Shown: piece after piece, positions 1 through 9,654 of the stretch
How the letters are laid out: every line of letters starts with the position of its first letter
Numbering within the stretch: the stretch's first letter is position 1
Assembly: GCA_015501595.1 (NCBI GenBank)
Contig: JADNRX010000542.1
Span: 1-34,482, forward strand
Direction of reading: 5' to 3'
DNA length: 34,482 bases
Origin: Hymenopellis radicata
Lineage: Eukaryota > Basidiomycota > Agaricomycetes > Agaricales > Physalacriaceae
The notes under the pieces: generated by a model
What the model was told of the DNA's origin: nothing
The model's input: the letters and a program-made list of their open reading frames with translations, nothing else
Database searches by the model: none
Program-made: the position numbers and the translations under genes

Positions 1-480
1 GGCGATAGTTGGCGCCGAGCAACGTTCGCTTTTGCGGTGCTATATGGCTTGTTTGGGGGTGCCTGTACGTTTCTATCGTGTTTGCTAGTGGCCGCCACTT
101 CATTACGGATCATCTTCTAGTTATGGGCATCTTTGCACCCATGATCGGATCACTGGCCCGCACAGACGCAGAAATTGGAGCACGGATGGGAATTGGTTTC
201 GCCGTGACTGGTGAGTTGAAGGCTCAACTGCGTGGCGCGGGTAATATTAATTACTCTTTCCAAAGGGCTGGGGGGTCTCATTGGTAGGGTCCCGCACGCG
301 TAAGCAGGACCGAACTGACGCATACCTAAAGGAACACCCATAGCTGGAGGACTCTTAACCGATTCGTATATCTGGTGGCGGCCGACGGTGTTTGCGGGCA
401 GCTCCATGGTGGCGGCGGGTATCCTCTTCCTCGCGGCAAGGCTCGTTCGTAGTAGACAAAAGGAAAGTCCATGGGTTTAA
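1..480 (+). CDS. MFS transporter, monocarboxylate-type, C-terminal part (5' end outside window)
   Basis: This is the last 106 codons of a membrane transporter that begins left of the window. Four exons keep one reading frame: 1-64, 121-210, 266-283 and 332-480, with introns of 56, 55 and 48 nt (GT...AG). Joined, they read through LYGLFGGAF, a hydrophobic helix, then EIGARMGIGFAVTG and GGLIGTPIAGGLL, and end with a last helix (VFAGSSMVAAGILFLAARL), a basic tail and TAA. The phrase EIGARMGI followed by a GLIGTPI-like segment is typical of the second half of fungal monocarboxylate-permease-like MFS proteins. That assignment rests on remembered family patterns; the substrate cannot be told. The gene converges on the minus-strand gene ending at 521, only 40 bp away. 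The frame closes exactly, so this part looks intact. Confidence 0.75.
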
Positions 481-520
481 CGACGGATGCTATATGATAT
501 ACACGACCCAATTCACCCCG

Positions 521-1949
521 CTAACCAGAAAGATGATTGCGCTGGGCGAGGTATGTCTCTAAGGCCGTCACGACTGGTCCATAAAGGGTTCGACCATGAT
601 TCATGTACATCCCTAGACACGTAGGTACATCCTGGAGAGTCTGAGTAGAGTGACCTGAGATGAGAGAGGGAACTCACTGTGTCATCAGACTGCAGCCAAC
701 TTGCAAGTTGACTACAGTCGTTTTCTAGGACTAGCCAGGCACTCATCAAAAATATCATGACATGGTTAAGCAGACCTGACACGTCGAAGGCAAGAGAGGA
801 GATGGTGGCGCGCATACCCGCTAAAGCATCCGTTTGTCGCTGCGAGACTTGAGCAGCATAATTGGCGTGTACAGCTTCGCTGTGGATTCTGTCAAACCGT
901 TCAAATATTTTGGGATCCTGAATAGAAGATAAGATAGCGTTGTGCAAGGATCAAGGTACTCGCAGTCGGAAGAGTCGATTTTGACTTTCGATGTCCGAAA
1001 GATGAGAGCAAACGAGTTATTGAACAGGCGAATACGTCTACGCCGGTCGATTGCCGAACCTGGATTGAAGATGTGATTGAGTCATTCAGTGATGCCGCCG
1101 AACATTCATGATGACCCACATCGTGGTACAGCCTTAAGGTTTATCAGAGACGGAGTCAGAGAGGTAGAAGAACCCTTACTCTTTCGTGGCAGCGTCGAGT
1201 TCCTGAAACTTGGAGCACAAATTTCGCATTTCTTGATGTCCGGTGGACATCCTTTGGGAAGAGAACTTGACAATATCGTGGTGGTTTGCAGTCAGCCCTT
1301 CGACCGAGCCGAGAAAAGTTTCTATGCAAGATGCGGTATACGCTAAATGAGAGAGTGATATCTATGAAGCGTGAGTTTGAACCAACAGCGAGAACTTCAT
1401 TGTTACCTTCACGAACGAATCGAGCACTTGCGCCTTTTCCCGCCGCATGTGTGGCGTCTCGTTGGAAAGATTCTTGGCCATATAAGGAAGAATCATAGTC
1501 AAGAACACTGTCACTAGATGTCAGCACGTTGGGCGCCCAGGACGCGAAACGCCGACGCACTGTTGAAACGACCATGTAGATATCCAAAATTGTTGCTACA
1601 TACTGCATGCATCTGAGTGAATTCCTAGAAGTGAATAAGTGAATGCGTTTCCGAAATTGTTTGGGAAGGAACATACTGTTTGGAAGTGGGACCAAGTCGG
1701 CTGCATCGGGGGCGCTACACGCTGTAGATCCAATGCAACTATCTGATCCAAGATGTTGGTGAGGGCGGGGACGATGGTGGTCTGTCGGTGGGCAAGCTTT
1801 TTGAAGGAGTCAGAGAGGTCGGTGGTGTTGAGCGGTTCATTGAGGAACTTGAGAGTAGTGGAGTAGCAACTACGCGAACTATCAGCCAAAGGAGACATGA
1901 TTTGAACACGGACAACTTACGCTGAGTCCTCAGTGTTATACCCTTCCAT
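521..1949 (-). CDS. Hypothetical fungal protein, multi-exon
   Basis: I do not recognise the family. The start ATG at 1949 opens MEGYNTEDSA. Phase-consistent exons follow: 1949-1921, 1878-1677, 1624-1573, 1513-1407, 1361-1180 and a start at 1132, with introns of 42-59 nt. One intron (1514-1572) has a good branch-like GCTGAC. The 3' part is clear again from about 916 to 678, and 640-521 ends in TAG. It is joined by a 37-nt intron (641-677). Between about 1060 and 917 no splice choice keeps phase, so either a small exon is missed or there is an indel. The protein is mostly helical with many Leu/Ala/Glu. It has one hydrophobic stretch (HVMIFLMSAWLVL) that could be a membrane segment near the C-terminus. 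The middle looks like coiled coil (IVKFSSQRMSTGHQEMRNL). Confidence 0.5.
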
Positions 1950-2675
1950 TGGTGGTTTCTAGATGGTGTAGTGTCGGTGTACTCCTTGGGCTGTAAGGTG
2001 CTGTGAGAGTCCTAGTTGAGGCATAGCCCATCTCGGCTCGGTGACGTTTGAATGTAGGCTCTCGGATGTCAACGCGGGGCGCGTCCTTCGAGTTGATCAG
2101 CCAAATTTACGAGCCGTCATCGGTTGGGCATGATCCAGTTTCAAGTCCGGCGTGTGCAGATGGAGTTGGCGCTGGCTGCCTCGGTAGAGTGGGAAGAGTC
2201 AGTTCTAAACTTTGCTGTGGGTTTCGCATCTCGCTGCACCGTTTCAATTACATGCTTTCCACCGTGACACGGATGAGCTCAGCAATGAAGGGCTGCAAGA
2301 CTTGGACGTTCTGGTGGCGGCTCCTATGAGGGGTACATGCATGCAACGTCCTGTGCTGGCGTCGGCCGGGTACATAGCCGTAGCTTTTCCTGAACACTCC
2401 GTCGCGTGAGGAGTGTTCGAGAGTAGAACAAATTCGTGTCAAAGTATAACGCTTGCAATGTCCGTGTATATTCCGACCGCATCGGGATTTGCATTGGCCG
2501 TCGGCTTGTTGACGCCGGAGGCAAACACGGCTTGTTTTTCCATCCATCATAAGTACCTTGGGACGAAAATCGGATGTGTCCCGCGTCTTTGACTCTTTCA
2601 GTCTATCCCAAAAAGTCGAACGCTGATCTCACAGGCCCCAGACCAGATGTACAGTTGCAGCGTTGAAACGATATC
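1950..2675. other. Gap with weak coding traces
   Basis: No complete gene can be supported here. On the minus strand around 2460-2560 one frame reads FASGVNKPTANANPDAVGIYTDIAS, which looks protein-like. It is followed at once by a stop and by frames that do not connect, so it may be an exon of a decayed or badly resolved gene. A plus-strand open frame (2048-2329) has the composition of chance sequence. Confidence 0.25.
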
Positions 2676-3943
2676 TTGATACTCGTTCAGTACCCATTGG
2701 CAGATCGTTGTCCTGAATCCGCGGTAAACTTTCTACATGGATGTTACTTATGCATCACACAGAAAACTATCAGGAATCTGGGATGTTCGAGCGGTGAGAT
2801 CTATCTAACTTTGCTTCGGCATCTTACCCCACATTCCATCCAACGGCGACGCGGTGAAACTAGCCTGGGTTACTTCGTTACCCTACTCAGTAGAGGCGTC
2901 ATCTCACCCATAAGATGTCAACCACCACCCCCAGGTTGTAATGGCCCTTTCTGGACGGAGGGCTCTAGCCTCGAATCTTTCACTTACTTTCCAGGGCCTG
3001 CCGCATTTCCATCAGTCATCCTGTATGTCCTTTGTCCGCAATACCCAGTTGTTGATGATCCCGCTGACCTACGTGATGCCATCGACGTCCGTTCGTCAAC
3101 CACAGTCCTTTCTCACGAAATGGGCGCTTCCGTTGGTGCGACAATATCTCAATGCGAGAGACGCTGTTCACATCACGTCGATCTGAGTTCTCTTACTAAT
3201 CCATCCTCCTTCACAGATATGATGATTCAACAAACAATGCTACTCTTGGACATAATGATGATTTGTACGACCCATTCTCGAGTCCCTCATAAAGAACCTC
3301 TTTCCAACTTCATCATATATATTTTAGTACAAAAGCTGTTCTGCGCAGTCATTTGTGTTGAAGCACAGCCGGACGGGATGCCTACGCTTGCAGATATTCT
3401 CCCGCTTTACGACGCTAGTCTGATAGCACCGGTACTGCAAGTGGATCTGTATGATACAGCTGACTTCGTGAATCCTCGACAAACTTTCAACGAAAAGGAT
3501 TCCCAAATGCGAGCACGCTTCGATGCCACGAGTGGACAAACGGGAGATCGAAATGCGCCACCTCTGAACTTTGTTCGGTTCTGCTTGGAATGGTGGCGGT
3601 TTGTTTAAACTACCATCTGCCTGTCACATCGGCCATTGCCTCTCCTATTGGCCCGCATAATCTCCACCGACAAGAAACCACAGTTATGCGAACCCGTCCA
3701 GTTCCCAGAAACGTCGTCGATCTGGAACTTGAGGATGAAGATGTCGATGCATTGATCATGACCCCCATTGGTCCTCTCTATGATCTTCCAGGTCCGTCGG
3801 CTATATCGCACCTCACTTCAGAAAGCAAGGCACTTCAGTACTGCGCGCTTTTGGATCGACGCCTTCTTCTTTCGTGCTACCGCCATGATTCCGCCTTCCC
3901 AGCGCGTGATCTCATCTACCGCGCAGGTGAAGCTGTTCAATAA
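2676..3943 (+). other. Possible hypothetical gene, unresolved exons
   Basis: A long open frame runs to 3606 and a second one covers 3590-3943. The first has no ATG at its start and unlikely composition early on. It becomes more protein-like after 3360 (LADILPLYDASLIAPVLQ). The second holds RNVVDLELEDEDVDALIM and then PIGPLYDLPGPSA. These could be exons of one gene, but I could not find a set of splice sites that joins them with confidence, and no family is recognised. Part of the first frame (3389-3436) is a copy of a short repeat that recurs outside any frame at 4050 and 4145, which argues for caution. Confidence 0.25.
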
Positions 3944-4190
3944 CAACTGTCAAAAGGTAACTGCTGATGTGGTGAACGCGGATGTCGTTAGACAAGAAGG
4001 ACATACAGAGAGAAGCTTTTGCTTCTTTTCCGTGCGGAGATCTTGCTTGTGTAGATGTTCTCCCGCCGCTTTACGATGCAAGTTTGATACTATTTGCCTG
4101 ATAATGATTGGCGCCTTCCGGTTACTGCTTCATCGAGTCCTACGTGTAGATATTCTCCCGCTTTACGGCGCAAATCAGATAGAACCGGTT
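3389..4190 (+). repeat. Short dispersed repeat, three direct copies
   Basis: Three related copies of a roughly 45-bp sequence lie at 3389-3436, 4050-4092 and 4145-4190. All share the core GATATTCTCCCGCTTTACG or a one- to few-base variant of it (the middle copy has a 3-bp insertion, CCG). Copies 1 and 3 also share a following CTGATAGCACCGGT / CAGATAGAACCGGT tail. The copies are unequally spaced, so this is not a simple tandem array. Function is unknown. Confidence 0.6.
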
Positions 4191-4292
4191 TCTTGAAAGG
4201 AGATGGGCCGGACACATGACATGGCGTTAAGTCGCATTACAGTCGTGATTTGGCGCGTAGAATACATCAAGTGCTATCTTAGTGACCTAAAT

Positions 4293-4708
4293 TAGAGCAT
4301 GCCACGAGTCTAAACCCGGGTCCGGCGGGTCGAGTTTGCGCGAGTTTACGTATCTGAAGTCCGGACTTGCGACTTGTCTCAAACTTGCGAGTTGCGGGTC
4401 TAAAACTCGCGAGTTTGCGAGTTTTTGACGAGTTTTGAGCTATAACCCACTCATATCCCCTTCAACTGAGGTCAAACTAGTGCAAACATCATCTTTATGG
4501 CCTATTGCAACTCTGTTGAATCATATTCATATGTATAACATAGGTTATATGCATAATATTATATCTTAACTGACTACCGGAACCTGTGCAAGTACTTGCG
4601 GAATGCTCCAACCTCAAACCTGCGACTTGCGCAAACCCGGGTTGCGAGTCGCGAGTCGCAGGTTACCTGCGAGTTACCTGCGCCAGCCCAAACTCGTGTC
4701 ATGCTCTA
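4293..4708. mobile_element. hAT-like non-autonomous element (MITE), 416 bp
   Basis: The element is flanked by a perfect 8-bp direct repeat ACCTAAAT (4285-4292 and 4709-4716), the target-site length of hAT transposons. Its ends are inverted repeats: the left begins TAGAGCATGCCACGAGT and the right, reverse-complemented, begins TAGAGCATGACACGAGT. Inside there are many ACTCGCGAGTTTGCGAG-like short inverted motifs near both ends and an AT-rich centre (about 4480-4580). It has no coding capacity, so it would depend on a transposase made elsewhere. The terminal sequence resembles that of the element nested at 6799-7810. Assignment to hAT rests on the 8-bp duplication and the TAG start of the ends. 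Confidence 0.8.
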
Positions 4709-4892
4709 ACCTAAATCCCGTACTTTAAGGCTCGTATGGTCTGACCATCGGCACTCGCACATGGGTCAAGGCATCGTAAAACACAACGCCAGCAACTGGA
4801 ATGATCATCAAAATGGCGTACGGCGAATCCAGAAGAAGACCAAATAGACAGGCCGTGGAAATCGTAAGAGATAAGAGGTCGTAATAGCGTAG

Positions 4893-5575
4893 CACTGGCG
4901 AAGGCCTCAGAGTTTTCGGCGAAAACCCCGGTTAAAGAACCTCAAGAGTTTTTAACGATGTTTTTAGGTTAAAATGATTTTAAAACTATTTTAACATTCT
5001 TTGAAGTATTTCGACCAAAAATTTGAGTGAAAATTGTCTTAAAAATATGAGTAAGAACACTGAAAGCCAAATTAGGAAATTTTAGAGTAGTTTTAGAGTT
5101 AAAATTAGGTTAAAATTATCAGAACTTGTATTTTAACGAGTTTAATATAGTTTTCAGCGAAAAAGTCGCGAAAAAATCAGAAAGAATATAGTTAAAACTT
5201 TGAGAAGATATTCAGGAGAGATTTTATGATATATTTAGAGAGTATTAATAAATATTTATAAGGGAATTTTTGATGAGAATATTAGAAAAGAGGTTCGGAG
5301 GATTTTGACTGAAAAAAAAGATAAAAATTGTGTAAAGACTTGTAAAATGCGAAACTAAGAGATCTTTAGAGAATTTTCGCCATCATGAGGTGAAATTTCT
5401 TAAAAAGTGTTTCAAGAGTTTTTAATGAAAATATAACTAAAAAATAGAGTGAAAAGTAAGGTGAAAACGTCAAAACCAAAAGCGCGATAATACAAGAAGT
5501 ACTGTCATCAGTGCAAGATCACTATACTCAATATAAGGCCCAGGCAAGGAGTACTGCAGTTAATGTGGGATCAAC
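4893..5575 (+). repeat. Left terminal inverted arm
   Basis: This AT-rich arm pairs with 7817-8513. Matching landmarks are the GC-rich tip (GGCCTC...GTTTTCGGC), the run TTAGGAAATTTTAGAGTA (near 5071-5090) and the inner block GTCATCAGTGCAAG (near 5504-5517). It has no open frame of note, and both strands are rich in short A and T runs. The inner boundary is approximate because it merges with the tandem array. Confidence 0.8.
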
Positions 5576-5832
5576 GCCGTCAACGCAAGGAGTACCGCAG
5601 TCAATGCGAGGTCAACGCCGTCAATGCAAGGAGTACCGCAGTCAATGCGAGATCAACGCCGTCAACGCAAGGAGTACCGCAGTCAATGCAAGGTCAACAC
5701 ACTCAATGCAAGATCAACGCAAGGAGTACCGCAGTCAATGTGGGATCAACGCCGTCAACGCAAGGAGTACCGCAGTCAATGCGAGGTCAACGCACTCAAT
5801 GCAAGATCAACGCAAGGAGTACCGCAGTCATA
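5530..5832 (+). repeat. Inner tandem array, plus orientation
   Basis: About seven copies of a roughly 40-52 bp unit built from AGGAGTACCGCAGTCAATG followed by GTCAACGC / ATCAACGC / GTCAATGC words at 9-12 bp spacing. Copies vary by single bases and by gain or loss of one sub-word. The array stops abruptly at about 5832 and restarts on the other strand. Open frames across it exist in several frames only because the unit lacks stops; they are not believable proteins. Confidence 0.85.
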
Positions 5833-5837
5833 CTCAT

Positions 5838-6790
5838 TGCGTTGACGGCGTTGACCTCGCATTGACTGCGGTACTCCTTGTGTTGACGGCGTTGATCCCG
5901 CATTGACTGCGGTACTCCTTGCGTTGATCTTGCATTGAGTGCGTTGATCTTGCATTGAGTGTGTTGACCCCGCATTGACGGCGGTACTCCTTGTATTGAT
6001 CCCGCATTGATTGCGGTACTCCTTGCGCTGACGGCGTTGACCTCGCATTGACTGTGGTACTCCTTGCATTGACGGCGTTGATCCCGCATTGACTGCGGTA
6101 CTCCTTGCGTTGATCTTGCATTGAGTGTGTTGATCTTGCATTGAGTGTGTTGACCCCGCATTGACGGCGGTACTCCTTGTATTGATCCCGCACTGATTGC
6201 GGTACTCCTTGCGCTGACGGCGTTGACCTCGCATTGACTGTGGTACTCCTTGCATTGACGGCGTTGATCCCGCATTGACTGCGGTACTCCTTGCGTTGAT
6301 CTTGCATTGACTGCGGTACTCCTTGCATTGACGGCATTGACCCTGCATTGACTGTGGTACTCCTTGCGTTGACGGCGTTGATCTCGCATTGACTGCGGTA
6401 CTCCTTGCATTGATCTTGCATTGAGTGCGTTGATCTTGCATTGAGTGTGTTGACCCCGCATTGACGGCGGTACTCCTTGCGTTGATCTTGCATTGAGTGC
6501 GTTGACCTTGCATTGACGGTGGTACTCCTTGCGTTGATCTTGCATTGAGTGCGTTGACCTCGCATTGACTGCGGTACTCCTTGCATTGACGGCGTTGATC
6601 CCGCATTGACTGCGGTACTCCTTGCGTTGATCTTGCATTGAGTGTGTTGATCTTGCATTGAGTGTGTTGACCCCGCATTGACGGCGGTACTCCTTGTATT
6701 GATCCCGCATTGATTGCGGTACTCCTTGCGCTGACGGCGTTGACCTCGCATTGACTGTGGTACTCCTTGCATTGACCTCGCATTGACTGC
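5838..6790 (-). repeat. Inner tandem array, minus orientation
   Basis: The same unit as at 5530-5832 but reverse-complemented: repeated CATTGACTGCGGTACTCCTTG with GCGTTGACGGCGTTGAC or GCGTTGATCTTGCATTGAG words. It holds more than twenty unit copies, so it is about three times as long as the plus-oriented array. Higher-order blocks recur: the segment at about 5915-6105 closely resembles 6100-6290 and 6600-6770. Together with the plus array it can form a very long hairpin. Confidence 0.85.
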
Positions 6791-6798
6791 GTTGACCT

Positions 6799-7810
6799 TA
6801 GACCTGGGCACGAGTGTCAGGTGTTTAAGTGTGCACCCGGGTGCACTCGGCACTCACACCCGGGTGTCGAGTGTATGCCGGTGCCGGGTAGGGTGTGTGC
6901 ACGGGTGGGTACCCGAGTGCGGGTGTCCGGCTTTGGGCCGCGAGTACCCGTGCACAAACACCCGGGTACACACTCGACAATAGATACATATTTAAAATGA
7001 ATTTTTACAATTTTTCCTAACTTAAATGGGCCATAAACGACCTATATACGTTAAATTTCAGTATCCGGCGACTCGGGCCGAGTTCCGAAGCGACGCGTCA
7101 GCGTGTGATCGGGTCAGTCTGAGTCTCTCTTTACTTCTCTCTTTACCACTACCACCACGACCCGACAACGACCCGTCGCTCGACCTTGAGTCGGCGACGA
7201 TGACACTGACGCTCGACTTTATGTCGGCGTCCGTATGAATGGAGAACGACTTCAAGTCGTCTCCATGGATACGGTATACGCTGGACACGTTAACGAGACG
7301 TCCGGACACAGCAGCGACTCGGATGACAGCACGGCAACCACAAGGACGACAATGATGAGATGTTGAGGGTGATGCGAGGATGAGGAGGAGAAGGAGGATG
7401 AGATGGGGACAACGCGGCTGGATGCTGAAACAGCGACGATGGAGACGTGGCCACGACCACAACGCAGACGACGCGTTAACATCATCATCACCTCCACCAC
7501 CACCATCACGTCCCCTCACACCCTTACCTCTACCACTATCTGCATCATGCCCCGCCGCTGCTCCCCTCGCAATTGCTGGGGGATGCCGACATGGCATGAG
7601 TTTGGGGTAGAGGAAGTGCGGGTGTACACGAGTACACCCGGCACAATACACGGGTGGTGAACACTCGCGAGTGGTAAGACACCCGCGAGTTGTGCCGCAC
7701 TCGAGTGCCGCACTCGGGTGTCACTCGAGTGGGGGTGTCCGGCTCTGAAGCACGAATGACCCGCCCCGCGAGTGCGAGTGCACCCGGGTGGGCACTCGTG
7801 CCCAGGTCTA
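6799..7810. mobile_element. Nested hAT-like non-autonomous element, 1.0 kb
   Basis: The ends are inverted repeats: left TAGACCTGGGCACGAGTG and the exact reverse complement at 7793-7810. GTTGACCT flanks both sides (6791-6798, 7811-7818), the 8-bp length expected for hAT. The host array itself contains GTTGACCT, though, so the duplication is weaker proof here than for the element at 4293. Inside the ends, CACCCGGGTG, ACTCGAGTG and GCGAGTG words recur in both orientations (6830-6975 and 7620-7800). The centre (7040-7600) is GC-rich with trinucleotide-like runs and a perfect palindromic hairpin near 7241-7264. No transposase is encoded; open frames here are low-complexity. Confidence 0.75.
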
Positions 7811-7816
7811 GTTGAC

Positions 7817-8513
7817 CTTGCGTTGATAGCATTAACTGTATTGACCTCAAGTACTCGTTGCCCAGACCTTGTGTTGAGAGTAGTGACCTTGCACTGATGA
7901 CACTACTTCTTGTAATACCGCGCTTTTAGTTTTGACGTTTTCACCTTACTTTTCACTCTATTTTTTAGTTATATTTTCATCAAAAACTCTTGAAACGCTT
8001 TTTAAGAAATTTCACCTCACACTAGCAAAAATTCTCTAAAGATCTCTTAGTTTCGCATTTTACAATTCTTTACACAATTTTCATCTTTTTTTTCAGTCAA
8101 AATCCTCTGAATCTCTTTTCTAATATTCTCATCAAAAATTCCCTTATAAATATTTATTAATACTCTCTAAATATATCATAAAATCTCTTCTGAATATCTT
8201 CTCAAACTTTTAACTATATTCTTTCTGATCTTTTCGCGACTTTTTCGCTGAAAACCATATTAAAATCGTTAAAATACAAGTTCTGATAATTTTAACCTAA
8301 TTTTAACCTTAAAAGTACTCTAAAATTTCCTAATTTGACTTTCAGTGTTCTTACTAATATTTTTAAGACGAATTTCACTCAAATTTTTGGTCAAAATACT
8401 TCAAAGAATCTTAAAATAGTTTTTAAAATCATTTTAACCTAAAAAAATCGTTAAAACTCTTGAGGTTCTTTAACCGGGGTTTTTGCCGAAAACTCCGAGG
8501 CCTTCACCCAGTG
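7817..8513 (-). repeat. Right terminal inverted arm
   Basis: The inverted copy of 4893-5575. Its inner end keeps traces of the tandem-array unit (TTGACCTTGCGTTGATAG, 7813-7830), then the block CTTGCACTGATGACAC, then the AT-rich arm, and it ends in CCTTCACCCAGTG at 8513. It differs from the left arm by scattered substitutions and small indels, so the arms are not recently homogenised. Confidence 0.8.
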
Positions 8514-8521
8514 TAGCACTG
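8514..8521. other. Right target-site copy of the foldback insertion
   Basis: TAG at 8514-8516 repeats TAG at 4890-4892. The next bases, CACTG, also happen to match the element's first five bases, which is why the duplication can be read as 3 bp or as 9 bp. Both readings give the same empty site. Confidence 0.6.
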
Positions 8522-9351
8522 AACATAGACTGAGTTTGATATCAAGATGTTGCGATGAGGCGAATTCGCGGGCACGCTGGCCGAGTCTGAATCAGGCGTG
8601 TAATGATTGGGATGATGCTGCGTTTCCAGCGACAATTGTGACGGAAAGATGAAAGGCGAGGGACAGGCACCCGAAAACGCGGACAATCACGTAGAGGGTG
8701 TGGTTTAGAGAGCTCAGCGCAGAGACATCTTTGCAGAGGTCTCGTCCTAGAGAAAGGACCGCCACACTGACTAATGCCAGAAACGTTGCCTGCATAAGCT
8801 TAAGACTAACACGTGTCGGAACGAGGAAAACGACTGACAATGATCACAAGAGCTGAAAAATCGCCGAAAACATGATTATCAAGTAGCGATGGTATTCATC
8901 GTATTATACCTGCTGCCGTCATTGGGGCCCAGAACAGTAACCGGGACTGGAGGTTGAACTATGATTGTTGGCGGAGGGGACCTTCGAGTACTGAGATGAG
9001 TCCATGATGGCTTGTGTGATCAATCGGTTGTTTACCTTGACCTCCGGCGTTCCACAGGTGGCGACTTAGAACGCAACCTTCGACCTCGCCATGTGGTGGG
9101 CGATGGCGATCGACTACCTGTGAATCGCGGAGGCGTGTGAGAGCGCGACCGGGACGAACTGTGTCGTCGATATTGGGGCCCGCGCAGAGATCTTCAAAGA
9201 CAACGCCAAGGCGCGCCGCCGGGCACCGGGTTCCAGGAATCAACTCGATTCACTAAGCACTGCAGGTCCGGCTTCGACTTGACTCGACCGAACGTCCTCT
9301 TTCTTGAACGATGATTGAGCTGACACTTACTAGACAACGCGTTGTGAGGCA

Positions 9352-9654
9352 TTATTCACCGCTAGAGGTTTCCGTGTGACGTTCTCCTTGCTCGTCTACT
9401 GCTTCGTTTTGCGATGATTTGCTGGATGCCACTGAGAAAGGATCAACCTCAGAAGGCGCTACAGTGGCAGATACCTGGTTTGAATCGGGTCTGCCCTTGG
9501 ATGGTGTACGCGTAGTCATGGCTGAAGTTACGTTCCAGGCCCTAATGTCAGGGAGGCTTAACATGAGTACAGTCGAGGGCAGCGCTTGTTGTCCGCATGT
9601 CATCGATATGTCTCTCAGCAGCCAAAGTGCAACAGCGTGATCACAAAGCTTCAA
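9352..9654 (-). CDS. Possible C-terminal exon of an unknown protein
   Basis: An open frame ends with a stop at 9352. Its translation starts hydrophobic (HAVALWLLRDI) and goes into a Ser/Thr/Glu-rich tail (TTRTPSKGRPDSN, SSKSSQNEAVDEQGER). This is the look of the cytoplasmic tail of a membrane protein. A plausible 3' splice acceptor (CTGACACTTAG) lies just upstream near 9660. No family is recognised and the upstream exons were not found, so this may be a remnant. Confidence 0.3.
   Translation of the reverse strand: MKLCDHAVALWLLRDISMTCGQQALPSTVLMLSLPDIRAWNVTSAMTTRTPSKGRPDSNQVSATVAPSEVDPFSVASSKSSQNEAVDEQGERHTETSSGE

Larger units (their letters stand above)
4893..8513. mobile_element. Large foldback element, CACTA-like ends, 3.6 kb
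   Basis: The two ends are long inverted repeats. The left starts CACTGGCGAAGGCCTCAGAG and the right, reverse-complemented, starts CACTGGGTGAAGGCCTCGGAG. The match continues for about 690 bp at roughly 90 percent by eye. A TAG flanks each side (4890-4892, 8514-8516), giving a 3-bp target duplication. CACT(G) ends with a 3-bp duplication are the pattern of the CACTA/EnSpm superfamily, which also carries repeated subterminal motifs. An alternative reading is a 9-bp duplication GTAGCACTG (4889-4897, 8513-8521). No transposase gene is present. The interior holds two opposed tandem arrays and a nested hAT-like element. Confidence 0.75.
4725..9243 (-). pseudogene. Minus-strand gene split by the foldback element
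   Basis: The 3' exon lies at 4725-4892. Read on the minus strand it encodes YYDLLSLTISTACLFGLLLD, then a second hydrophobic stretch (AILMIIPVAGVVFY), and ends RPYEP and a stop. The 4893-8513 element follows at once. On the other side, a minus-strand acceptor (TTCAG, 8526-8522) lies a few bases from the insertion. Removing the element and one TAG copy joins this acceptor to the exon in an open frame. Upstream pieces are less sure. A membrane-like frame (LMQATFLALVSVAVLSLG) lies in 8592-8840, and an Arg/Ser/Pro-rich exon in about 8900-9243 (SRSHTPPRF, KSPPVERRRSS). Whether all belong to one gene is inference. The family is not recognised; it looks like a membrane protein. Confidence 0.45.

Noticed and set aside
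5530..6790. CRISPR-like array.
   Set aside because: There are no constant repeats with unique spacers; the whole unit is repeated, orientation switches, and the organism is a eukaryote.
5511..6853. Long overlapping open frames of 300 or more codons in three minus-strand frames, plus smaller plus-strand ones, over the tandem array.
   Set aside because: They exist in all frames because the repeat unit has no stop codon; the translations are the same unit read three ways. No start, splice or domain evidence.
7058..7660. Open frames of up to 197 codons in the nested hAT-like element.
   Set aside because: Ser/Val/Arg low-complexity from trinucleotide-like DNA, present on both strands; no transposase motif.
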